From contig CAIYTD010000303.1 of the NCBI GenBank assembly GCA_903928955.1, positions 1 to 5,736 on the forward strand: DNA of 5,736 bases, given 5' to 3'. Shown here one piece after another: positions 1 to 5,472 of this stretch. A program made the translations under genes and the position numbers. Source of the DNA: Oligoflexia bacterium (lineage in GTDB: Bacteria > Bdellovibrionota > UBA1018). Under the pieces are notes generated by a model that ran no database searches, was not told the DNA's origin, and worked only from the letters and a program-made list of their open reading frames with translations. Within the stretch, counting starts at the first letter, position 1, and each line of letters opens with the position of its first letter.

Positions 1-468
1 CGTAAAATCACAAAGTGGAGCGCCCAGTATTAATCTTGAATACAAGCTTCCTCCACGACTCATTAATCTACGACCTAATCCCCAGTTCACTGTACCCCCA
101 CCCGCTACATAGCGTGAACCAATAACAACATCCCAGGTTTTTAAAAGCTCCAGCATTCGAACCAGATACTTGGGATGATGAGAAAAATCGGCGTCCATTT
201 GAATAAAAGCTTCAAATCCCTTTTTCATTCCCCACTGAAATCCATTCACATACGCTGTGCCCAAACCCATTTTGTGCTGACGATGAAGTACATGTAAACG
301 GGGATTCTCATGACTCAAGGTATCAGCTAAAGCGCCTGTACCATCAGGAGATCCATCATCTACAATTAAAACTTCTAAATTTTGAGGAGTGACAGAAAAA
401 ACAGCATCTGTCAGAGCTTTTAAATTCTCAATCTCATTATAAGTAGGAATAATAATTAATGCCCGCAT
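1..468 (-). CDS. Polyprenol-phosphate mannosyltransferase (DPM1-type GT2), N-terminal part
   Basis: Translating the minus strand from ATG at 468-466 gives 156 open codons to the window edge, so the C-terminus is missing. The protein matches dolichol/polyprenol-phosphate mannose synthases. It starts with the beta-strand and motif LIIIPTYNE (residues 4-12), then IVDDGSPDGTG (35-45), the HKMGLGTAYVNGF segment (65-77), the metal-binding DAD in MDADFSHHP (91-99), and VIGSRYVAGGG (115-125) followed by NW and SRGGSLYSR. Known for the family: it moves mannose (sometimes another sugar) from a nucleotide sugar to a polyprenyl phosphate at the cytoplasmic face of the membrane, giving a lipid-linked donor for glycosylation. 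A hydrophobic C-terminal membrane region may follow; it cannot be judged here. ATG 468 is chosen because the conserved fold begins two residues later. Two GTG codons just upstream are possible but crowd the GAGAG ribosome-site candidate. It is transcribed divergently from the ATPase at 788. The exact sugar is unknown. Confidence 0.93.
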   Translation of the reverse strand, partial: MRALIIIPTYNEIENLKALTDAVFSVTPQNLEVLIVDDGSPDGTGALADTLSHENPRLHVLHRQHKMGLGTAYVNGFQWGMKKGFEAFIQMDADFSHHPKYLVRMLELLKTWDVVIGSRYVAGGGTVNWGLGRRLMSRGGSLYSRLILGAPLCDFT

Positions 469-486
469 GGTCACCACGCTCTCATT

Positions 487-558
487 TTATAAAACTAGTC
501 TACATAAGACAGATACAGCCGTCCTATCGAACAAAGTTAAGTATTTAAAATAACACAT
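487..558 (-). CDS. Possible 23-codon leader ORF upstream of the GT2 gene
   Basis: On the minus strand an ATG at 558-556 opens a 23-residue frame (it begins MCYFKYLTLF) and ends at TAA 489-487, 18 bases before the mannosyltransferase ATG. The reason for listing it is its ribosome site: AGGAG at 568-564, five A residues before ATG, which is better than any site in front of the mannosyltransferase itself. Its composition (C, F, L, V-rich) suggests no function. It may be a translated leader that couples to the downstream gene, or simply chance in AT-rich DNA. No homology is recognised. Confidence 0.2.
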   Translation of the reverse strand: MCYFKYLTLFDRTAVSVLCRLVL

Positions 559-703
559 TTTTTCTCCTACCACTAGATCGCTCTAACAAAAAAAAGAGCC
601 GACTTGGTGGCATACAAAATATTCGTGATTTCAAGTTCGTAAACACTAGACCTAACACTTTTGTGATTCAAGGCAACTTCATTTCGTAACAAAATTGAGT
701 GAA

Positions 704-712
704 TGGTATAAA
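704..712 (+). promoter_or_regulatory. Extended -10 promoter for the ATPase gene
   Basis: TGGTATAAA at 704-712 fits the extended -10 pattern TG-N-TATAAT with one mismatch in the hexamer. No good -35 hexamer lies 16-18 bases upstream, which is common for extended -10 promoters. Transcription would start near 718-720, giving a leader of about 70 bases to ATG 788 that contains the inverted repeat. Inferred from motif only. Confidence 0.4.
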
Positions 713-759
713 TTACTCATGACTGAGAACACTCAAATTCAGATCAACCCAGAAAGTGC

Positions 760-803
760 GTTCTTGGCAAATCATTAAAGGGCTTTTATGATTTGCCAAG
801 AAC
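760..803. repeat. Perfect 16-bp inverted repeat spanning the ATPase start codon
   Basis: The left arm GTTCTTGGCAAATCAT (760-775) is the exact reverse complement of the right arm at 788-803, with a 12-base spacer. Within the spacer AAA 777-779 can pair with TTT 784-786 after one T-T mismatch, leaving a GGGC tetraloop. The right arm begins with the ATG at 788-790 and encodes the first residues of the annotated protein. The only Shine-Dalgarno candidate for that ATG, AAAGGG (777-782), falls in the apical stem and loop. In mRNA this hairpin would bury the start codon. No T-run follows, so it is not an intrinsic terminator. Two perfect 16-base arms this close are very unlikely by chance. It could be a translational control hairpin, a protein-binding site, or a scar of a template-switch event. 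Confidence 0.9.
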
Positions 804-2083
804 CTGTACCATCAATAAAGGAGAAAACGCGGTCTATTTACGCACCTATGGTACATCAAAGAACTCGGCATTTAACCCCACTCATTAAAAAAAGCCTCGC
901 CTTCAAAAGCATCGTTAGCATTTTTGGCCATCGCCAGGTGGGAAAAACAACCCTATTAGAAATGCTGGCAAGGCGCTATACAACGCTAGATCGAACCACT
1001 GCACTTAGCCAAGCTACTGAAAACCCTGCGGGTTTTCTCCAAGACTTAGCGGAAGATCATCCAGATACCCCCCTCGGACCTGTAGCAATCGACGAGTGCC
1101 AGCTATGCCCTGTACTTTTTCCAGAACTCAAGGAATGGGTAAGGGTTCATCCCAAACCCGGGATCTTTTTACTCTCCGGTTCGGTTCGATTTTCTTCTAG
1201 AAAAGCCATTCGGGAGTCATTGACCGGTAGAATTTTGACTTACGAACTTTTACCTTTTTCTATTGCTGAGCTTCATCAAAAGCCCATGAATCGGCTCGCT
1301 TTAGATCTTTTAACTGCGAATTTTCAAAGTTTTGATTTTAACCCGACTTTACTTAGGAACTCTGGCGAGGATTCTCAAGCCAAAAAATACTTAGAAACAG
1401 GAGGTCTTCCCGGCATTTGCTTTACCAGAAACGAGCGAGACCGCAAACAACTCTTTGAGTCGCAACTGAACCTCATCCTCGATCGAGATTTAAGACTCGT
1501 TTGTGACACCCAGCTTTCTTTCCTAAGACTCAGAGTTTTAGTGAGACTATTGGCAGAGAATCAAAACCGACCTCTCAATCTTGCAGAACTCGCCCGAAAG
1601 TCACGCATTTCAACTCCCACATTGACTAAAATCCTAACTGGGCTGGAGGCTATTTTTTTCATTCGTCAAATTCCTTGTGAGGGTTCAGAGAGTCGACCCA
1701 CATACTTCCTAGAAGATCAGGGAGAAGCCACCTTCCTCAATGAAGGTGGATTTGATTCTATGTCTGACTTTGAACGCCTAGCCTATAGTCAATTAAGGAT
1801 CCCTTTTTTTTATACACCTGGCCTTAATTTTGAATGTTTTCAATATCGGCAGCAAGGCGGCGCCTTAGTGCAACTGGCGTTTCGAGCGGCAGGACGTGTC
1901 ATTGGTTTCCTCTGTTCCTTAGATGAAAAGCCCTCTCTAGGGTGTATCCGCAGCGGAATGTCTTTTAGGAAAACCTACCCAGGCGCTAAGGTGATTTACC
2001 TTCACCCCGGATCCCCTAAAAAATTCAGCGCCACAGTACTCAATGAGCATGAGGTATCCTTACCTATTGCAGCGTTTTTTTGA
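788..2083 (+). CDS. Stand-alone AAA_14/DUF4143 family ATPase
   Basis: 431 residues, the usual size for ATPases joining an AAA_14 domain to a DUF4143 domain. Visible features: Walker A GHRQVGKTT (47-55), Walker B VAIDECQ (99-105), the sensor strand FLLSGSVRF (127-135), the arginine-bearing ESLTGRI segment (143-149) with the typical ELLPFSIAEL (153-162), the DUF4143 hallmark YLETGGLPG (201-209), and a winged-helix-like stretch (about 263-295). The C-terminal part (about 325-431) should be the restriction-endonuclease-like fold, but the usual E-V-D-F and (I/L)-E-V-K motifs are not seen; the matching places read FQYRQQGGALVQLAF and VIGFLCS. Physiological roles in this family are mostly unknown. 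Start: ATG 788 has AAAGGG five bases upstream but lies in the inverted repeat; Met21 (ATG 848-850) is where family members normally begin, though it lacks a well-spaced ribosome site (AAAGGAG at 817-823 is 24 bases away). Single gene with its own promoter. Confidence 0.9.
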   Translation: MICQEPVPSIKEKTRSIYAPMVHQRTRHLTPLIKKSLAFKSIVSIFGHRQVGKTTLLEMLARRYTTLDRTTALSQATENPAGFLQDLAEDHPDTPLGPVAIDECQLCPVLFPELKEWVRVHPKPGIFLLSGSVRFSSRKAIRESLTGRILTYELLPFSIAELHQKPMNRLALDLLTANFQSFDFNPTLLRNSGEDSQAKKYLETGGLPGICFTRNERDRKQLFESQLNLILDRDLRLVCDTQLSFLRLRVLVRLLAENQNRPLNLAELARKSRISTPTLTKILTGLEAIFFIRQIPCEGSESRPTYFLEDQGEATFLNEGGFDSMSDFERLAYSQLRIPFFYTPGLNFECFQYRQQGGALVQLAFRAAGRVIGFLCSLDEKPSLGCIRSGMSFRKTYPGAKVIYLHPGSPKKFSATVLNEHEVSLPIAAFF

Positions 2084-2117
2084 TGTCCTCTCTTCGGTAA
2101 ACGAAGGAGAGGGCATC
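2082..2117 (+). terminator. Strong hairpin overlapping the ATPase stop codon; terminator-like without a U-tract
   Basis: GATG 2082-2085 pairs with CATC 2114-2117, T2086 wobbles with G2113, CCTCTC 2087-2092 pairs with GAGAGG 2107-2112, and TTCG 2093-2096 pairs with CGAA 2102-2105, with G2106 bulged and loop GTAAA. That is about 15 pairs. It starts inside the TGA stop (2081-2083). A T7 run lies before the hairpin (2075-2081) instead of after it, and the sequence after the stem is AACGAATTG, so it is not a canonical intrinsic terminator in either direction. It may protect the mRNA 3' end or separate the convergent transcripts from 788 and from the ddl side. Confidence 0.5.
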
Positions 2118-2147
2118 AACGAATTGTAGATAGATTTCTTTAATTCC

Positions 2148-2807
2148 CTAAGGATTCACCCCAGCCTGCTGAGCAGCATGAAGTTGCTGAGGGATAACAG
2201 AAGCTTTGGAAAGCCCAGGTAAAGTATTCGTCTCTAAATAGATGGGACTCTCCTTTCGCAGGACAAGATCAGTTCGACTATAACCAAAACAGCCCAATGC
2301 TTGGTGGGCTTTCATTGCAATTTCTACAATAGCCTCTTGTTCCTCTTTTTGCAGAACAATTTCAGTATGACCCTGAAGACTGATTGAGTTGATGAATACT
2401 CCCCTGAATTGAATTCGCATGAGAAACTATTTGAAGTCCAAGGGATGACCCATTCGCAATGGGCTTTAACACTTACTTTCCGTGCTCTTGGAAAAACTCT
2501 TGGACATCATCCATTACCGTTTTGGCATGAATGTCGATGACAATTTGATGAGGTGATGTAAGAATCCCGAACTTCTTTACCGTTTCTTTAGCCCTTATTT
2601 TATCAAAACAAAGATGACTCGATTCGACTCAAATAAACCCTGAATAGCTCCGTCTTCTCCCTCAGGGCCATGCAATCCCAAAAATACAGTTTTATTCTGG
2701 AGCCATGAAAGGGATTCCCTGAGGGATTGAGCAAACGGTGCACGCACCGGTTGAAAAGGAATCTCAAAAGGCCTCTCGTGGATTAAAAGTTCTTTTTGAT
2801 CCAGTCC
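2148..2807 (-). pseudogene. ddl: Decayed D-alanine--D-alanine ligase (ddl) remnant
   Basis: Three minus-strand pieces in two frames read as parts of a D-Ala-D-Ala ligase, the ATP-grasp enzyme that makes the peptidoglycan dipeptide. Piece 1 (2807 to about 2628): ...VFLGLHGPEGEDGAIQGLFE, the family's LHG.xGEDG.IQG region; it has no start and lacks the N-terminal GG.S.E.VS part. Piece 2 (about 2627 to 2401 or a little beyond) is in another frame: SSHLCFDKIRAKE, then VLKPIANGSSLGL. Between these pieces the usual IPYTGSGV stretch is lost. Piece 2 is also broken by TAA at 2475-2473, just before VLKP. Piece 3 (about 2400-2148), back in the first frame: GHTEIVLQ, then ALGCFGYSRTDLVL and YLETNTLPG with the metal-ligand D, E and N, ending at TAG. 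About 70 residues (the VEE..GRE.TV and FDY..KY region) are missing between pieces 2 and 3. The remnant abuts the ssb stop. It is non-functional; the cell must have another ligase. The 90-codon ATG frame at 2420-2148 is only piece 3. Confidence 0.88.
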
Positions 2808-2813
2808 TTAATC

Positions 2814-3278
2814 CTAAAAAGGAATGTCATCTTCAGTAAAAGACGGCTCCATAGAAAGATTGGAAGAGGAAGGTGACGTATGTGTAGCACCCATAGAAGG
2901 ATCAGCCATTCCTGAATCACGCGAAGGCTTTTCACTAGAACCCGCTGCAGCTCCTGTACCTAAAAATTGCACGGTTTGAGCTTGAATCTCAGTTGTGCTC
3001 TTAGTCTGGCCATCTTTATCTTGCCATTGCCGGGTCTGAAGACGACCTTCTACATAGACTTGACGACCTTTGGTCAAATACTGACTGCAATTTTCGGCAG
3101 TCTTACCCCAAACGACAATGCGATGCCACTCAGTTTTATCTTGCTTTTGACCTGACTTATCTACCCAAGTCTCACTGGTTGCTATACTAAAATTCGCTAC
3201 AGCAGCACCTGAGGGGGTATAGCGAACCTCTGGATTCTGCCCTAAACGGCCAACTAAAATTACTTTATTTACGGACAT
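2814..3278 (-). CDS. ssb: Single-stranded DNA-binding protein SSB
   Basis: 154 residues with the full bacterial SSB plan: an OB fold (about 3-107) starting NKVILVGRLGQNPEVRY, a low-complexity Gly/Ser/Pro linker (about 108-147), and the acidic tip EDDIPF (149-154) that docks SSB partner proteins. Residues aligned with the E. coli DNA-contact aromatics are present: W38 (W40 in E. coli), W51 in TEWHRIV (W54), W57 (F60) and W85 in RQWQDKDG (W88). Known role: it coats single-stranded DNA as a homotetramer in replication, repair and recombination. Start: ATG 3278; the nearby ATG four bases upstream is in another frame. No strong Shine-Dalgarno is seen upstream. It lies downstream of the desaturase on the same strand (76 bases apart) but has a promoter candidate of its own. 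The intact tail and fold argue it is functional even though the next gene downstream is a wreck. Confidence 0.97.
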   Translation of the reverse strand: MSVNKVILVGRLGQNPEVRYTPSGAAVANFSIATSETWVDKSGQKQDKTEWHRIVVWGKTAENCSQYLTKGRQVYVEGRLQTRQWQDKDGQTKSTTEIQAQTVQFLGTGAAAGSSEKPSRDSGMADPSMGATHTSPSSSNLSMEPSFTEDDIPF

Positions 3279-3286
3279 CCATTAGG

Positions 3287-3314
3287 ATTAACGTTCTCTA
3301 TAGATTCCTGTCAA
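3287..3314 (-). promoter_or_regulatory. Candidate promoter of ssb
   Basis: Reading the minus strand, a consensus -35 TTGACA occupies 3314-3309. Sixteen bases later GTTAAT (3292-3287) matches four of six -10 positions. Transcription would then begin only a few bases before the ssb ATG, giving a nearly leaderless mRNA, which would fit the lack of a clear ribosome site. TATAGA at 3302-3297 is an alternative -10 with no good -35. Motif evidence only. Confidence 0.3.
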
Positions 3315-3354
3315 GAAAGATTACTTTGCCTTGTAATAAATCTATTGAAAACTC

Positions 3355-4221
3355 CTATTTACCCGCTTCCATCCGAGCAGCGCGCATGTTGTAACTTCGA
3401 AACGAAGGGAAAAATATACCTAAAAAATAGAACCGAATGATCATCCATATGTAACTAACTTCATTTAATCGCGGGTCAATCTGATGAGCAATTTTTTCGT
3501 GTTGCTGTTTCAATTCACTCCAATGAAGAAGTGGCTTCATATGATGAGCGGTATGATAACCATTATTGAACATACAAAAATTCATCACTGGGCTTAAAAT
3601 ATTTCGCGAATGATTAAACTTAGATTCTTCATCACAGTGAATATGTTGGATATAATTAAAAACAAGAACTGCATTCAAACAAAACTGCTGAGGAATAAAA
3701 ATATAGAGCAACGTTTTTTTCCAATTCAAGAAAAAAGCTATCCCTAAATAAGCAAAAATAAAAACAAACTGAGAAAGATAATAAACCGCCTTACCTCTCT
3801 GAGTAGACCAAAGTTTAATAACATAATCTTTATTTACCTTCTGCTGAATCCAACCACTCACGTGAGGATAGGACAAAAGAGTGAGAAGATTATTTTTTTC
3901 ACTGACTACATAGGAAGGAGCAAAATCTCCTGCCCTATTATTATAAACATGATGATTTTGATTATGAGTGGCGATCCATGCAAATACGGGATAACCATAA
4001 AAAACCGTGAGCCAGTAATCATATGCTATGTTGAGAGGCTTCCAAGTAAAAATGCCTACATGAACATGGTTATGAACCAAAGAGCTAATACAAATTGCTA
4101 CATAACAAGAAGCTAGAAATGGAATCCATTGAAATTCTGGTAAATTCCAGTTCCAAATCAAAAGACTTGTTGCTAAAGCCACAAAACACATTGTCTTCCA
4201 ATCGGCTTTATTTTTTAACAT
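3355..4221 (-). CDS. Membrane di-iron fatty acid desaturase/hydroxylase
   Basis: 288 residues from ATG 4221. The three histidine clusters of the membrane fatty acid desaturase superfamily (PF00487 type) are intact: H50-x3-H54 in VHNHVH, HNQNHH (86-91) and YHTAHH (222-227). A further His/Glu-rich stretch, QHIHCDEES (192-200), lies between boxes two and three. Hydrophobic spans at about 12-28, 32-49, 66-82, 147-165, 170-190 and 256-272 fit a multi-pass inner-membrane protein with the boxes facing the cytoplasm. Family chemistry: O2-dependent desaturation or hydroxylation at a di-iron centre with an outside electron donor. The substrate cannot be told from sequence. Start: the reading frame is open back to TTG 4239, but AAGGAAGG seven bases before ATG 4221 decides for the ATG. 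It follows the methyltransferase by 54 bases on the same strand, suggesting an operon acting on the same lipid. Confidence 0.88.
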   Translation of the reverse strand: MLKNKADWKTMCFVALATSLLIWNWNLPEFQWIPFLASCYVAICISSLVHNHVHVGIFTWKPLNIAYDYWLTVFYGYPVFAWIATHNQNHHVYNNRAGDFAPSYVVSEKNNLLTLLSYPHVSGWIQQKVNKDYVIKLWSTQRGKAVYYLSQFVFIFAYLGIAFFLNWKKTLLYIFIPQQFCLNAVLVFNYIQHIHCDEESKFNHSRNILSPVMNFCMFNNGYHTAHHMKPLLHWSELKQQHEKIAHQIDPRLNEVSYIWMIIRFYFLGIFFPSFRSYNMRAARMEAGK

Positions 4222-4228
4222 ATCAGCA

Positions 4229-4236
4229 CCTTCCTT
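4229..4236 (-). promoter_or_regulatory. Ribosome binding site that sets the desaturase start
   Basis: AAGGAAGG (4236-4229 on the minus strand) sits seven bases before ATG 4221-4219. The upstream in-frame TTG (4239-4237) would place the site inside the coding region and leave no site of its own, so the ATG is the better start. Confidence 0.7.
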
Positions 4237-4275
4237 CAATCAACTTAGATCACTTATCTGCTCACGGCTAAAACT

Positions 4276-5472
4276 CTAAACTGTCATTTGACTCACAGAG
4301 GGCTGAGAACGGCTAGCACTAGGTGATCGGGATTCAAAAGATGAAACCCGCTCGCCCAAGCTATAACGTTGCCCAATCCATCGTGTGCGCTTAAATTGAT
4401 CCAAATTTTTATTTAAGACAACTTGAAAACAACCTGCATTTCCTTGTTCTGCGATAAGAGTAGACCAGGCTAAAAAGAAATTCCATATTCGATACCAACG
4501 ATCCCCATAAGCCTTCACTACTGCATCTCGATTGCTGACCCAATTGTCATGCCAACGCTTAATTGTCAAACTATAGTGAATAGTCACATTCTCCATACTA
4601 TGAATTTCAAAATTTGTTTTTTCCATACGCTTCAACATAGCATGTCCGCAAAGACTCGCGTCAGCACCTGGAAAAACATGGCGATTCATAAATAGACCCC
4701 AGATCAAATCTTCAGGCTTCATAGCTCTCCGCAGTCCAGCCCACTGAAGTAGAAAAACCCCATCATCTTCTAATAATTCATAAACTTGATCATAAAATGA
4801 CTGTAGATTTTTCATTCCAACGTGCTCAACCATTTCAAGACTTGAAATTTTCTTAAATTTCTTTTCAGGAATGTCTCTATAATCTAAACATAGAATGCGA
4901 GCTATATCAGACACACCATCTTGAGCAATTCTTTGATTGCCATATTCAGCTTGATTTTTAGAAAGCGTTACACCTGTAGCGTCTACTCCGTAGTGCTTTG
5001 CAGCATGACGAGCCAACGTTCCCCAGCCGCAGCCAATATCCAAAAAGGACTCGCCTTTTTGGAGCTGCAATTTTTGACATACTAAATTCAATTTATTATC
5101 TTGAGCTTGCTCAAGAGTCTCAGCTGGATTTTGAAAAAATGCAGAAGTGTAAACCATCCTTTCACCTAAAAACCAACCAAAAAAATCATTTCCGCGATCA
5201 TAATGTTCACGAACAATTCTTTGATCTTGCTTTTTGGAGTGAATTGCTACTTCTGGAATAAAGTTGGTAACTGCCCACTTTAAATGACTTGAAGTCAACG
5301 AGAATTTAACAAAGTGATTTCTTTCAGCTAAAAACTCGCAGATATTTTTTTTAAAATCTAAATCTCCTGCAAAATAAGCCTCATAAAACGTTTCCATGGG
5401 GACTTTTCCCTTCATGAATCGTTTTTTCAGATTCTTATCATTGAATTCTAAATATTCATTTATTTTTGTCAT
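4276..5472 (-). CDS. Cyclopropane-synthase-superfamily lipid methyltransferase, sphingolipid C9-methyltransferase-like
   Basis: 398 residues. Domains: an N-terminal helical region (1-85), VREHYDRGNDFFGWFLGER (88-105), S-adenosylmethionine-binding FLDIGCGWGTLA (143-154), GVTLSKNQ (167-174), CLDYRDIP (195-202), the catalytic-region EMVEHVG (213-219), DDDGVFLLQ-like EDDGVFLLQWAGLR (235-248), then DLIWGLFMNRHVFPGADAS (255-273), IHYSLTIKRWHDNW (298-311) and FFLAWSTLIAEQG (332-344). From memory, the YRDIP, GLFMN..VFPGADAS and TI.RW..NW blocks are hallmarks of fungal sphingolipid C9-methyltransferases and related bacterial proteins, not of E. coli Cfa. The family transfers a methyl from SAM to a lipid double bond at the membrane surface. 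By motif alignment, E. coli Cfa bicarbonate-site residues C139, H266 and Y317 become S110, Q243 and Phe (F332/F333), while E239 is kept as E216. A serine-rich tail (377-395) is extra. ATG 5472 has GGAG twelve bases upstream. First gene of the probable pair with the desaturase. Whether it cyclopropanates or methylates is open. Confidence 0.9.
   Translation of the reverse strand: MTKINEYLEFNDKNLKKRFMKGKVPMETFYEAYFAGDLDFKKNICEFLAERNHFVKFSLTSSHLKWAVTNFIPEVAIHSKKQDQRIVREHYDRGNDFFGWFLGERMVYTSAFFQNPAETLEQAQDNKLNLVCQKLQLQKGESFLDIGCGWGTLARHAAKHYGVDATGVTLSKNQAEYGNQRIAQDGVSDIARILCLDYRDIPEKKFKKISSLEMVEHVGMKNLQSFYDQVYELLEDDGVFLLQWAGLRRAMKPEDLIWGLFMNRHVFPGADASLCGHAMLKRMEKTNFEIHSMENVTIHYSLTIKRWHDNWVSNRDAVVKAYGDRWYRIWNFFLAWSTLIAEQGNAGCFQVVLNKNLDQFKRTRWIGQRYSLGERVSSFESRSPSASRSQPSVSQMTV

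Larger units (their letters stand above)
470..787. other. Divergent intergenic region between the GT2 and ATPase genes
   Basis: This stretch of about 318 bases lies between two divergent genes and holds no long ORF. It contains a candidate leader ORF on the minus strand (487-558), a nine-base A-run on the plus strand near 587-595, an extended -10 promoter for the rightward gene (704-712), and the left arm of a perfect inverted repeat (760-775). A loose direct repeat is seen, GTGATTTCAAG at 625-635 and GTGATTCAAG at 663-672. TGAGT/ACTCA arms (696-700 and 715-719) bracket the -10 and could be an operator half-site pair, though arms this short may be chance. Confidence 0.6.

Noticed and set aside
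587..612. Minus-strand GCCACCAAGTCGGC followed by a long T-run, which looks like the 3' end of a Cas9 tracrRNA or an intrinsic terminator.
   Set aside because: Only three base pairs (GCC/GGC) can form, there is no repeat array or cas gene, and no minus-strand gene lies upstream to need a terminator. The likeness is taken as chance.
760..2117. The hairpins at either end of the ATPase gene as terminal inverted repeats of a mobile element.
   Set aside because: The two hairpins share no sequence, there is no transposase and no target-site duplication is visible.
2148..2420. A 90-codon ATG frame as an independent small gene.
   Set aside because: Its residues are the C-terminal part of D-Ala-D-Ala ligase, and the rest of that gene is readable upstream in broken frames; the ATG is internal.
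2967..3155. Plus-strand open frame opposite ssb.
   Set aside because: It lies wholly antisense to a well-supported gene and shows no recognisable protein features.
3320..3337. ATTAC/GTAAT hairpin as a terminator after the desaturase.
   Set aside because: Five AT-rich pairs with an eight-base loop and a mixed CTTTCTT tail are too weak to call.
3862..4116. Plus-strand open frame opposite the desaturase.
   Set aside because: It is antisense to conserved histidine-box coding sequence and has no recognisable motif.
4222..4239. TTG at 4239-4237 as the desaturase start, adding six residues.
   Set aside because: AAGGAAGG is well spaced for ATG 4221 and would lie inside the coding sequence if the TTG were used.
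4998..5261. Plus-strand open frame opposite the methyltransferase.
   Set aside because: It is antisense to the SAM-binding domain region and is a shadow of that gene.
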